From contig OX359199.1 of the NCBI GenBank assembly GCA_947172415.1, positions 4,890,884 to 4,954,883 of the forward strand: DNA of 64,000 nucleotides, written 5' to 3'. The stretch is from Chondrosia reniformis (Eukaryota; Porifera; Demospongiae; Chondrillida; Chondrillidae). Under the pieces are notes generated by a model that saw only the letters and a list, made by a program, of their open reading frames with translations, was not told the origin of the DNA and ran no database searches. The translations under genes and the position numbers were made by a program. Below, piece after piece: positions 38,352 to 49,076 of the stretch (positions are counted from its first letter, which is position 1; every line of letters begins with the position of its first letter).

Positions 38352-41300
38352 TGTGTATGTGTGTGTGTGACTTGCTTTGCTTACATACATTTACTTGCTG
38401 TATTACGTACCCTTCGGCATTTAATGACTTGTACCAAGCCTTCAAATCCACCTTCAGGAAAATCAAAATTGCCATTGGTTGATTCTGCCATTACAGCATT
38501 CTATATATAGAGGATTGTAAAACTATATAGATATACATCAAACGTGATAGGACAATTAATGTACTCTAAAATCCTCTGTACTCTTTGTCATGCTCAAGAT
38601 GTGCTTAAAACTGTACTTTCCGCTAATTGGTCGACTAAAATTAAAAGGGAATAGACAATATGATTGTTCAATATGAAATTGTATATAGTCTATTACTGTA
38701 TATCACCTAACCTGTCTAATTGTCCTTGTCTAAAGAATGGAACAGAAGATTTCTCAATAAATGAACCAAAGCCAAGTCTGAAATCACTTGTAATAGATCC
38801 AATTGTATTAGCTACAATAATTCCATAGTACAGTATGTTTGTATAATCAGTCAGCGCCTAATGAACATCATTGCATGCTATTCTGTTTACCAATGGTGTT
38901 AGCAAGATTCTGAACACTACGTAAGTCATCTCCCATCGATGCTGAGAAGTCCATTAGAAAGTACACATCTAAAGGATAATCTCCAGCAGGTCTAACCTCG
39001 AGAGTGAACGATTCTGGACTGCCTGAAGGAATAGAGAAGGAGATGCTCACAAAAAGAGCACACCACCTGTATATTGTATATACCTACTTCACATACTAGG
39101 CTATGTTTACTGATTTGTGGGTTAATGTGTAGCAGTTTCGTAATAAATACTACAGTGTTTCCATTTAAATTAAATTTACATTCAAAACCTTTCACTTTTG
39201 AATAGACTTCTAAATCCCTGCATATATAGTTACACAAATACGTCAATACTGGCTCTAATTATTGTCCAGATAATAGGCCTAAGGCTAAGAGAACCTCTTC
39301 AATATAGGATGATAATGAAACAAAAGATCTGCATTGCACAAAGCCAAGCACTTCAAATGAATAAGCTAACAACCATTTTTCTTACATGCTATACATCTAC
39401 TTTAGAGTAAAAGGTCTACAAGGAACTAAACATTTACTATGAGAAAATTAGTGAGATCTTTGGATGAGGATACAAGAGGTTTCTCCTTTTCCTTTTCTTC
39501 TTCTCCACTGGACCAGACAGCTGTTTCTGGGAATTCCACCCTTCATCTGTGACCCTCGGAATCTGTGTTTTCTTTTTAATCTTCTGTGAGTCCTTATCAT
39601 ATTTTCATATTATGGTGGAAAGAATACAAAGTAATGGGCAAAATCTAGGTGTTAACTGGTTCATTTAGCTAGAGAGAGCTTCACATGTTGCTGAACAGAC
39701 ACCAATCCATGAATGTTATTTCAAGCTTAAATAGTTACTATATTTAGGTATATGTTTGCTAATTGTGCTAATTTAGGAACAGTCAGTTAACCAAGAAAGC
39801 CCTTCCCAGTGGCTATACTGGAGAAGAGGAAGATGACAGACCAATGTCTTATGATGAGAAGAGACAATTGAGTTTGGATATTAATAAGCTCCCTGGAGAC
39901 AAACTTGGGAAAGTGGTCCATATAATACAGTTGCGTGAACCCAGCCTCAAGGACTCAAGCCCAGATGAAATTGAAATTGACTTTGAAACTCTAAAACCAG
40001 CCACTTTAAGAGAACTTGAAAAATATGTCAGCTCCATATTGAAAAAGAAAAGACCTAACAGTGAGCTGATGAATCAAGTCAAATTGTTTTAGCATTCATT
40101 GTGTTGACTCTTGTTCTCAGCTAAAAGTAAAGATTCAGTTTCTGATGCAGCTAAGCAAAGAGCTGAAATTGAAAAGAAGTTACATGTAAGACATATTTTC
40201 TATCCCCTTTCAACCTTGCCATACCCTTGACTCTCTTCCTGCAGGATATTGGCGGGGCAGTGAATGTTTCAACTCCCAAACCAAAACCAACTAAATCTGG
40301 TATGGGTCTGATGCAATGATGGTGATTATCAAGAGATTATCAATGTTATTATCTTTTATAGAAGGAGTAGGTGGAATATTAAAAAGAGAAAAGAGACTTA
40401 GTGCAAGTAGTTCAAGCAGCTCCGATGACTCCGATGATGACAACGATGATTCGTCAACCTCTGGTTCCGGTTCCAGTACGTCTTCAAGCGATGAAGACAA
40501 AGGTAACTAAAGAGATTGAGATACTGAAGAATGCATGTCCACCATGTCCACCATCCGTCCAAACCACCATCATAATATATAGAAATTTGCACCCTTGCAC
40601 ACTTGTTCTCCCCTTCTATGCTACAACATTAGACCCCCAGCTGAACACCAGCAACCAGGAGAAGATTTATGTACCAAAGCATTAAAAATAACCATCTCCA
40701 GTAGTCAATATCTATTTTGGATACTCTATATATGTATTAACAATCAGGATCTATTTATTCATTACCAATTTAATTAACTACATCCCCTTCACCACATGCC
40801 TTGCTAGGACGTCTACTATGGTAATTTCATATTGGATCCTTAATTAATTAAATGGAATACCTGTATTTACTTCAACAAACAAATGGAGGACTGGTCCTTA
40901 CCTGATCTCAAATTAACCTTTACTCTTTGTGGTGATATCAATACAGATTCAGAAAGTTCAAAATTCTAAGAGAAAACAATTCAAATGTAATTTACGAATG
41001 TTGTGCTTTTAAAACTGTATTGAAAGTGCTACATACATGAACCACTACACAATATAAACCAAATAGAATTTACATTGTGTAATTATTCCATTCATCCAGG
41101 CTGTTACCGTCTATTGGCTATTGTCTTGCAACAACTTGTATGAATGTTTAACAAACCAAAACTAAAAACCTATAGAGATATAACACTTTACTCAAACTTA
41201 AAATGTGCTATATGAAGACCATAGGTAAACGTAGAGAAAAGACAACGAATTTAAGAGTTGCAAGGACATAAGCCTACCTGACCATATTACCATCATTCTA

Positions 41301-41831
41301 GTAGAAAATAACTTGAAGGTGATCGATCTTTCGTATATTATACGATATTTGGCAATCAGTAACATAGATTCTTATAGTTGGCTAACCTGAAGAGGTGTTA
41401 CGCTACCAACGGGATCTTCTATACGGGAATATTCGCAGCTATCCCGTTCTGACGCAGGGAGACAGCGAGCTCCTGAAGTGGTCTATAGACAAGGAAAAAG
41501 ATCGTTACGCAATGACCAAGACAATCACCCATACATAGCAGTATTTTGAGGTTAATGCAGTAATTGATGTTTTCGCTCTTACATTGCCGCTGTAGCACCA
41601 AACACAACTTTGGGTGGACTGGATACAAGTCGAACAGCTAACTAATCCTGAGCATCCGTTCATTGAAGCAACACTTTGGGCTACATATTGGAAGGGGAAG
41701 AATAAGCGATCTAGGTTTAATGTGGTAAGCCAGGAATGTATATGAATATTAATAACGATTATAAAACACTAACCTGAAACAGTATTAATAGCAAAATAAT
41801 ATAGTATTAGAAGTATTTTTTTTCTTGCCAT
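31406..41831 (-). CDS. ITGB: Integrin beta subunit, tandem copy 3
   Basis: Start at 41831 ([19 protein letters not shown]), PSI exons near 41690-41582 and 41485-41382, then 40965-40900. A long intron (39026-40899) holds an antisense BET-like fragment. The beta-I start (39025-38890) has [16 protein letters not shown]. The MIDAS-Glu exon (38503-38408) reads [19 protein letters not shown], with GGFE instead of the usual GGFD. Other beta-I exons lie near 37625-37545, 37500-37375, 37275-37170 and 36960-36865. Small exons lie at about 36500, 36350, 36210 and 35800. Cys-rich exons run 34088 to 32662, beta-tail exons near 32540-32365 and 32295-32180, and the TM exon near 32095-31980. The tail reads [20 protein letters not shown] and ends AAPEELK. 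Introns are longer than in copies 1 and 2 because of insertions at 33600-35700 and 37700-38400. Minor exon borders are approximate. Confidence 0.94.
34195..34440. repeat. GC-richer unidentified insert (integrin 3 intron)
   Basis: Flanked by ATATAT runs. It contains CCTCCTTCGGCGGTATTCTC and ends in AACAAATAAACACACAAAC, the kind of simple A-rich tail seen at 3' ends of retroposons. Base composition differs sharply from its surroundings. No coding domain was recognised. Confidence 0.4.
34740..35480. other. G-rich unidentified insert (integrin 3 intron)
   Basis: Contains a run of about 12-13 G near 34900-34912 and a composition unlike the flanking AT-rich intron. A minus-strand stretch reads [20 protein letters not shown], which looks protein-like, but I cannot assign it. 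It is probably the remnant of a mobile element. Confidence 0.35.
36605..36700 (-). repeat. Dispersed repeat family copy, inverted and partial
   Basis: GATGAAGGGTGGAAAGCC and CTTTATCCTCATTCATGC match the reverse complement of the family defined at 5333. Confidence 0.55.
37735..37952. mobile_element. MITE-like inverted repeat (integrin 3 intron)
   Basis: The left half contains GATCAAATTTCAGGTTTCAT and GGCATGAAACCTATTTCAGG. The reverse complement of the right half contains GATCAAATGTCAGATTTCAG and GGCATGAAACCTATCTGAAA. Long imperfect inverted arms enclose a short centre. A partial relative lies at 28425-28500 in integrin 2 (CAGGTTTCATCTAGCATGAA). Confidence 0.65.
38264..38369. repeat. (TA)n/(TG)n microsatellite
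   Basis: A short TATATA run is followed by more than 30 TG dinucleotides and then interrupted TG copies. It lies within an integrin 3 intron. Confidence 0.98.
39399..39597 (+). repeat. Dispersed repeat family copy, near full length
   Basis: Contains TCTACAAGGAACTAAACA, TTTGGATGAGGATACAAGAG, CCACTGGACCAGACAGCTG and GGAATTCCACCCTTCATC. The reverse strand translates to [19 protein letters not shown], matching the copy at 56137. It immediately precedes the BET-like fragment. Confidence 0.75.
39777..40510 (+). CDS. BET-family NET domain plus Ser/acidic tail, no bromodomains (nested gene fragment)
   Basis: Exons 39777-40060, 40121-40185, 40245-40299 and 40362-40510 join in frame through GT/AG introns. 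The first Met is at 39844 (161 residues); the frame is open back to an acceptor at 39776 (183 residues). Exon 1 is a nearly perfect NET (extra-terminal) domain: [20 protein letters not shown], then [20 protein letters not shown], then [19 protein letters not shown]. Exon 2 has [11 protein letters not shown] and exon 3 [15 protein letters not shown], like the helix after NET in BRD2/3/4. Exon 4 is a Ser/Asp tail ([20 protein letters not shown]) like the BET SEED region. NET recruits chromatin regulators in full BET proteins. No bromodomain is present upstream. It lies antisense inside an integrin beta 3 intron. Either a transposed gene piece or an expressed NET-only protein is possible. Confidence 0.85.
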
Positions 41832-42471
41832 TTCACGAACAATTGCTTGCACAAGTAAAGAACCACTTACAGTAATATGGCTGTATAAACACGCCCTCCA
41901 ATTTATTAGCAGTGACCCATATTTGTAAATAGAGATAGATCTATATACGGGCTGTCAAAAAATGGCGTAACGAATCAACCCGAAAAATACATGGCGGTCG
42001 TATTCACTGTATTAGATCGGCAGTCTACTTCCGGTTTTTCTTTCTTTGTTTCACGCTAGTGCATAAATGCGTATATAGATACATCTTAAGGGTATATATC
42101 GTCTAAGAATTTTAGGAACTAGGGAATAGCCACGTTTCTGTTTTAAAATTTCATTTATTTAATTGTCAACAGGAAGCTGCATCCACAAAGTGGGTTTCAT
42201 GCATGTCCTGGGAATATAAAAAGTGATTGGATGAAAACAGAGGAAAGAATGTGGTAAAATTGAAAATGAATGACCATGAGAAAAAATGAGAAGAAAAGAA
42301 AATGACCTAATTGCTCTTGTACAACAAATTACTAGATGAATAAAATTAAAATGAATAAATCAGTGCTTCCAACAGTCACTAGCAAATCTGGATAAGTAAC
42401 AAAAGAAGAAAGGGATCATGTGACAAGGATAAACATACAGAAGTGGCATGTATTTAAGTGACTTAACCGTG

Positions 42472-42560
42472 CATACACATCAATTCCATGTTTGGGCACA
42501 TGCACCATCCCTACTTCGGTTATCCCAATGCTCCCAAACATGGAAGTGATGTGTATGGTA
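42472..42560. mobile_element. Hairpin (foldback) repeat element
   Basis: The left half CATACACATCAATTCCATGT, then TTGGGCAC, pairs with the right half CCCAAACATGGAAGTGATGT, then GTATGG. This gives near-perfect arms of about 29 bp around a short loop. A degenerate relative occurs at 15283-15362, so this is a repeated element rather than a unique structure. Confidence 0.65.
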
Positions 42561-43108
42561 AGGAGTAATGTATTTGTATAGAGGCATCTTATTATTGTAA
42601 CTCTAACTGTGAGGGTTGGTATTCTGTAATGAGCTTCCACATATCGTCAGAGTACATGTACATCAACCTTGCTTGGCAACTTAGTGATATCAGCCTTCAC
42701 TTTTTAGCTGTCATGGAACCCTTAGACACATTCATAATTCAAAAAACATATTGAATATGTATGTATGTCCCTACTCTGGCAATAAAATATCCCTTTCTGA
42801 AGCTGCTTGGAGAAATACCATACAGCTCCTATAGGCCTCCTGGTGCTTAATCCACTTTTTGGCTTAAGCACAGGCTAGCCCTGTACCATTGTGAAATGCA
42901 ACCAAGGTGACTCAGGAATACACCATGCAGCTCCTATATATACCTCATTAAGACTATAAAGCCCTTGAAACAAAGCAATAGCCCAACGAGTTCGAGTTTT
43001 TTTAAACTCGGTATTTATTAATGGTAACAGGAACAAAATGATGAATTTGTAGTAATTTTGTTAAAATCATTAGACATACCATACACATATATAGCAGGTT
43101 TCATTAAT

Positions 43109-43114
43109 TTTATT
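43109..43114 (-). terminator. Candidate COQ10 polyadenylation signal
   Basis: AATAAA on the minus strand, about 130 bp past the COQ10 stop codon. Confidence 0.5.
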
Positions 43115-43242
43115 TTACAAATAAATAAATACATGTAGTTATAAAACAAGTAAATAAATACATAAATAAAGTAACATATGCATATGTATCTACAGGTTTG
43201 ATTTAGTCTTATAATTATCTGCAGTCTTCTCTGGTCTCTCTG

Positions 43243-45539
43243 CTAAGTTTTGTTTTTGTGTTTGGTCCTTGATCTTAAAAAGTCTGGACCATAAAGATAT
43301 TGACATCTCTTCTCAAACGAATCTGCCATGGTTTTCACTACTTCATTGAAAAACATATGGGCCAAGGCTGAATGTAGCCCAGATATAAAGTGAAATTTAA
43401 CCTGCATAAAGAAAAAAATATTTATCAAATGTAGTTTTAGCAGTGGCTGATGCAAGGGGAGTCATTGTGGGCAATTACTTACTAATGATCTACCCTTTAG
43501 GAACCCTTTAGAGGTGGAGGTTATATCACATGGTGTGATATATGGGTGGAGGTGATATCATAAGGTTGTGATGTATATGGGTGGAGGTAATCTAGGACGT
43601 ATCCCCTCCAAGACTAGATTGCCACCGCCAACCATATAAGGAAGACCAACAAATAGGATGCCCATGCACTCCATACTGTCCATGTAAGTTACCCTCTCCT
43701 TCGTAATTCCTAAATCCACTACTGTTTATAATACCCTGTGCGGTATTAATTATCTTGTTATAATGTATTACATATCAATCATTAAATCCTTCTGACACAC
43801 TTTAATTGAAAGTTTTTTTCCTAATTTAATTCCTAGTTTCAAGAAACTTACATGAAACTTCAAGTTACAGGTTTGTCCAAGTGGGTTGTCTGGACCTTCA
43901 TCAAAATGCCATTCGGCAAGAAGGTGTTTGAAGAGCTTGCCATCCTGACACAGTGACTAGAGAAAGTGTACACACAGAAAATGAGTAATCACAAACGTAA
44001 AATAGTTATGGGTAGACATTCATACAACTGGCAAATTATATGCATATATGGATATGCAGTCAACTCCACTTATAACTCGCGCATAAAAAATTTGGGTTAT
44101 AACAAAAAACAATTTCCTGTCCATTCAATTCCTTTCTGTTTAAACAAACGTGTTAACATATAAATTATGTACGTATGTGTGAAGCCAAAAATGACTTTAT
44201 CAATCTTAAACCAAAGTTACTGGATGAAGTGGATAAAGGGAGGAAAGAGTAGGGTATTTGTGACGAATTTTCAGTTGCAAAGTCCACCCTAAGTACCATT
44301 AATATACTATTTTAATTTTGTAAGCATTCTACAGCTGTTTACTGTATTCATACTGCACTGATGAGTAGTTTATTTGTATAGTTATATACAAATAAAGTAT
44401 ACATTTGGTTATAAAGAACTTTTTTATAATGAACAATGATGCTGGGATTTTGGTGTTTGTTCTATCAGGAGTCGACTGTATAAAGTCTCTTTATTGATAT
44501 AATATCACATGCTGTCATGTGACCACTGACTGACACCCATATCACACACATGCTGTCATGTGACCACTGACTGACACACATATCACACACATACTGTCAT
44601 GTGACCACTGACTGACACCCATATCACACATATACTGTCATGTGACCACTGACTGACACCCATATCACACACATGCTGTCATGTGACCACTGACTGACAC
44701 ACATATCACACACATACTGTCATGTGACCACTGACTGACACCCATATCACACACATACTGTCATGTGACCACTGACTGACACCCATATCACACACATGCT
44801 GTCATGTGACCACTGACTGACACCCATATCACACACATGCTGTCATGTGACCACTGACTGACACCCATATCACACACATGCTGTCATGTGACCACTGACT
44901 GACACACATATCACACACATACTGTCATGTGACCACTGACTGACACACACATACTGGCATGTACCAATTCCCAAAAGATGGATGAAGCAAGTTTAGTCAA
45001 TACTGGTTAACAGAGTGTAAGGAAATCCAGCATGTCGCCAACGCTCTGTATTTAATCAACAGACAAGTGGAATGAAAATAGACTTACCCTAAGATAGTAA
45101 TTTCCAGCAGTAGTAACTTCAGATGTGTACGCTTCTGTTAAAGGAGGGAAACCTACAACCAGACGACCATAAAATTTATCTGGAGAAACAGACTTAATAA
45201 CTTTTGAATCAAGACACCACGGAAGGAACTTCTTGTAACTATTAATATCAGCTACCACGCTAAACACATCCTCCGGACTGTAACCGAGGACTCTTTCTTC
45301 TGAGAACTGTTTATGGTGAGAAGATACGGCATTCAGTCCAGGAAAAAATGTTCGACTGACGACACCATTCATCCTTCTGCGAAGGAAGAAAAGTGAATAT
45401 TGTAAAGTTTCTAATAAGTTACTTAATTGTAACATTATTATATGTCATATATATTACTAAAAAACATAAACCAGTTTACTTACCTAATAGCTAGAAAATA
45501 TCGTTGATACACTCTAGATGGCAGTTTCCACGACGCCAT
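43243..45539 (-). CDS. COQ10: Coenzyme Q-binding protein COQ10 (START/polyketide cyclase-like), mitochondrial
   Basis: COQ10 is a mitochondrial lipid-binding protein that supports coenzyme Q function in respiration. Exons 45539-45484, 45376-45088, 43956-43852 and 43401-43243 join in phase to 202 residues. The N-terminus MASWKLPSRVYQRYFLAIR is basic and amphipathic, as expected for a mitochondrial presequence. The body has FSEERVLGYSPEDVFSVVAD, SYKKFLPWCLDSKVI, VVGFPPLTEAYTSEVT, CQDGKLFKHLLAEWHF and FFNEVVKTMADSFEKRC, all family hallmarks, ending LYGPDFLRSRTKHKNKT. It is slightly shorter than human COQ10A/B, mostly in the presequence. The intron between exons 2 and 3 contains a 41-bp minisatellite. 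Confidence 0.95.
44503..44962 (+). repeat. 41-bp minisatellite (COQ10 intron)
   Basis: About 11 copies of a unit beginning ATGCTGTCATGTGACCACTG, then ACTGACACCCATATCACACAC. Variable positions are ATGCTG/ATACTG and ACACCC/ACACAC. Confidence 0.95.
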
Positions 45540-46400
45540 TTCCTTGATGACGAAATAAATGATAAAAAATGGCTGATTAACACGTTGAAAGGTGCATTGC
45601 ATGCCTTCAGGATATGACGTGTTACTTTTATTGTATGGAACCTTAATTAAACCTCTTGCAATAATTGAGAATTAAACCACACTTTGGCCGTTCCTGTCTC
45701 TGTAACTTGTAAGAGTATTTATTAGCAGAATGGCTCCATCTAACAGCTGTCTATAGATCGGGTTTCTGCTAAGTGGACTTTAGTTCCACCCATTAGCTCC
45801 TCAGGAGACAAAGTGGATGGGGGGTTATCCAGAGTCAAACGATGAAGGATAATGTGTACTTTTGGTGTAAGGATATTCCTTTAGTACTTGATAAGGCATA
45901 TATCCCTTAAGTTCACAGCATTAGCATAGGAACTGGGGCAGATGAAGCTGCAGTCCCCCTAACGTGTATACGCCACACAATGACATACAGTGAAATTATC
46001 AGTAAGTGTATAGCTGCAAATAAGTATTGGCAAGTAAGACAAAGGTAATATTTCTCTTGAGTAGAGCAAATAAGATTTTTGGTACACATAATTTGTGTAA
46101 AATTTAAATGGCTCAAAGGAATATACCAAGCCACAACTGTATACTACAATGACAAGGAATATGCCTATTAGTATATAATTAGCAAATACTGCTCCACTTA
46201 CGTACATCCAGAAATGCTGTTTTAATTAGGATAATAAAAGCATTTTTTTTATAAAAGCAATATACTTAAATCAGAAACATTCATATGATAAACCAATATA
46301 TACAATTAAATGTAATTATTTTGGGTTGGAATTTTTAAAACTATTACACTGATAAACATAAAACAACAGATGTGTATTGAAATTGACAACACAATTGTGG
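45540..46400. other. Intergenic region, COQ10 promoter side / Bcl-2-like 3' side
   Basis: About 860 bp between the COQ10 start and the stop of the Bcl-2-like gene, both minus strand. No exon with supporting splice sites or family motifs was found. A hydrophobic open stretch near 45960-46200 has no other support. Confidence 0.5.
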
Positions 46401-48955
46401 TTATCTGCTTCCAAAAAAGCTAGCTAGAGCTGCAGCACCTATAACTGCTGCAGCAGCTACTAGTTTTCCACTGAAATGGAAGTGTGTCTCATCGTCTTCA
46501 TTCACCCGAGGTTTCTCTCCCAAAGCTTTGTCTGCATACTCAACAAAACCATCCTGTACACAGAGGGAAACAGGATTAACAGCATGTGCTAGGTAACCAT
46601 ACGGTAAATTGGTACAGCAGCCAAAGGTATTAGAGTGAAATCAAATACCTTAAAATTTATACTAACAATAAAAGGTGGGTATCATATCTCGTACATAGGA
46701 CACTGACAGGTATCATACGTACCTGTACATAGGACATGTATTGTACCTATACATAGGACAGGTATTGTACCTATACATAGGACATGTATTGTACCTATAC
46801 ACAGGACATGTATTGTACCTATACATAGGACAGGTATTGTACCTGTACATAGGACATGTATTGTACCTATACATAGGACAGGTATTGTACCTATACACAG
46901 GACATGTATTGTACCTATACATAGGACAGGTATTGTACCTATACATAGGACATGTATTGTACCTACACAGGACATGTACGTATTGTACCTATACATAGGA
47001 CAGGTATTGTACCTATACATAGGACATGTATTGTACCTATACATAGGACAGGTATTGTACCTATACATAGGACAGGTATTGTACCTATACATAGGACATG
47101 TATTGTACCTATACATAGGACATGACCTTTAGGTATGACAAGGATCAAAACCACAAGACTGACATCTTAATTGTGACATCATAACCACACCTCCTGACTT
47201 CAAGATAACCTACAAAACTTCACATTCAACTTTCCATACTGCCTATCTAGACCTCAAATTCCTTCCAAGGACTGTATGGTTTAGGTAGAGACCACTCCTC
47301 TACACTAAGTGAATACTCAAATATCTACAACATCTTACAACGTACATCTCATTCCTCAAGGCTGTGACATGCAATGTGCACTGCGTATCATGACACTTAG
47401 CAATTCACTTTAGGGATTGCGTTCTTGGAATACCGCTAGAACCGGTATGGAACTGAAAGAGTGATAACTATGTTAGTCACGCTAAACATGTGGACAAATT
47501 CTAAAAGTGTGCCACCTCATGTCCTTGGAATGGCAATCATAGCTACCACTCACAAAAATAGCAAAAAGATATGACAAGAACGTAAGTACTGTAAAGCAGT
47601 ACTAGACTAACTATACATTCCTACTATATGACATTACTCATTAGTGAAGTCATCAAACAGAAGATTGAAAAAAAGTTTAAATTTGCCTATCATTCAGCAA
47701 TGATTAGTCAACACTTAACAGCAAAATGTACATTTATTTAATGGACAGAAGCCATTTACCCATTCTTTACTGGTAAATCAGGAATCACCAGATTACATAA
47801 TTGTTCCTAGCTATGAACTAATCATTACCATTAATAGCTATGAATTTCTAATCCAAGCTATGAACTAATCATAAGTTATGGACCAATCATTAAACATAAG
47901 TATGTAGGTGGTAGGAAGTTTATCCCCTCTCTATTGAGGAATATTTATCTTTGGTGCCCCAAATACCACATTTCAGTCAGTTCTTTCAACTTGATCTGTT
48001 CAAGACATTAATACAGAGATCTTGCTGAGTTATACATAGAGGGTTATTAGAGGCCTGAAATCATCGAGACAGCCATCCTTAGGAAGTATACATATAACAA
48101 CACTGAGCTAGTCACTATCAAAACAAAAATGTCAAAGGAATGTCAATCTGAGAGGTGTAGCCTCATATGTATATACCACCCACAATTGTAGCACAGAATA
48201 ATGTGTACTCCTGGTATGATAGACATCTGGAAAAATATAATATCAGGTGTCAGATTTGTTGGGGTAACTGAGATAAAACCTACTATGTCAAGTATGTTAA
48301 GTGGTGAAACAGAGCAAGCAATTTCTCCTCAAACGCATTTTTAAACAAGCTAGAGGTCTCTACCGGTCATTAACCAGTCACCTTTGAGTGCAATTGCATG
48401 CTTTGAACCAAAGGTGAATGTACACTGACTGACCCATCCGTGGGACTGTAATATCCAGGGATCCAGTCGGCTGTGCTGTAGCGCCAGACACCACTCTATC
48501 GTACTGTCTACTAAGTCCTCCATCTGACTTTCTGCCACATAAACACAGAAGCTGGCGGTAAAAGAATAAAACAAGGCTAGTCGACCCCAGGTTATTCCAT
48601 CGTGAAATAAATGTTGCGCCGTTACGTGGTACTTTGCCGATGCATTGGCTTGGTGAATATCCAATCTACTGCATCGCTGTCTTACGCTAGTGACGTTAGA
48701 TTCTGGAAACTTGGCCATAATCGCTTTCAGCTTACCAGTTACCTTTTGTACCATATTCCTGATATTCTCTCTTTCTGTTAACTCTCTAAATCTTTTTTGG
48801 TCTGTAATGCCTTTCACGAGTCCCTCGTAATAATGTTCTTCCAGAATATCCTTCAGAAAGGTGACTACTATTAAAGCTGATAAGTTGGAGGTGTCATTCA
48901 ACGTTAATTTTGGAGCTTGACCAGAGCTCGGTAGCTCTCCTGATACATTAGCCAT
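46401..48955 (-). CDS. Bcl-2 family protein with BH1, BH2 and C-terminal membrane anchor
   Basis: Regulator of mitochondrial apoptosis by family. Exon 1 is 48955-48434 and exon 2 is 46553-46401 (224 residues in phase). BH1 is HLFHDGITWGRLALFYSF, keeping the central DG...WGR. BH2 spans the splice junction as PWILQSHGW / DGFVEYADKAL. The C-terminus LVAAAAVIGAAALASFFGSR is a short hydrophobic tail anchor ending in a basic residue. The BH3 region is weak: MVQKVTGKLKAIM keeps Gly but has Lys where Asp is usual. The intron falls within BH2 after the conserved Trp, the position seen in many animal Bcl-2 genes. Pro- or anti-apoptotic action cannot be told from sequence. It is divergent from AAAS and probably shares a promoter. 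Confidence 0.9.
46690..47122 (+). repeat. 24-bp minisatellite (Bcl-2-like gene intron)
   Basis: About 17 copies of ATTGTACCTATACATAGGAC plus ATGT/AGGT. The unit alternates CATGT and CAGGT variants. One copy is disrupted near 46963-46985. It lies inside the intron. Confidence 0.95.
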
Positions 48956-49076
48956 CCTTGCGCCGGGACGCTTGGCAAATCAAAGGGACCAGCGAACAAG
49001 ACAATTAAAAACAAAAAAAACTATACCACTTCCGTCTTTATACGCCTTTATATGGCAACAAAGTTGTACAATTAAA
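48956..49076. promoter_or_regulatory. Shared divergent promoter, Bcl-2-like / AAAS
   Basis: Only 121 bp separate the two start codons, which point away from each other. It has GC-richer sequence (TTGCGCCGGGACGC near 48958-48971) but no obvious TATA box. Transcription starts were not observed, so this is inferred from spacing. Confidence 0.65.

Larger units (their letters stand above)
41832..43242. other. Intergenic region, integrin beta 3 / COQ10
   Basis: The left part presumably holds the integrin 3 promoter. The hairpin element at 42472-42560 is in the middle. Two related CATACAGCTCCTATA / CATGCAGCTCCTATA blocks occur near 42820 and 42930. The right part is COQ10 3' UTR. No gene was recognised. 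Confidence 0.5.

Noticed and set aside
38184-38510. Frames reading Cys-Val or His-Thr repeats
   Set aside because: Translation of a (TG)n microsatellite.
39777-40510. BET fragment as a processed (retro) pseudogene
   Set aside because: Three introns with good GT/AG borders are retained, which rules out a spliced-mRNA intermediate.
44503-44962. Possible CRISPR-like regular array
   Set aside because: The units are contiguous 41-bp tandem copies without unique spacers, in a eukaryotic intron.
45913-46207. Small hydrophobic protein upstream of COQ10
   Set aside because: Only a short open stretch in AT-rich DNA; no splice sites, family motifs or start context to support it.
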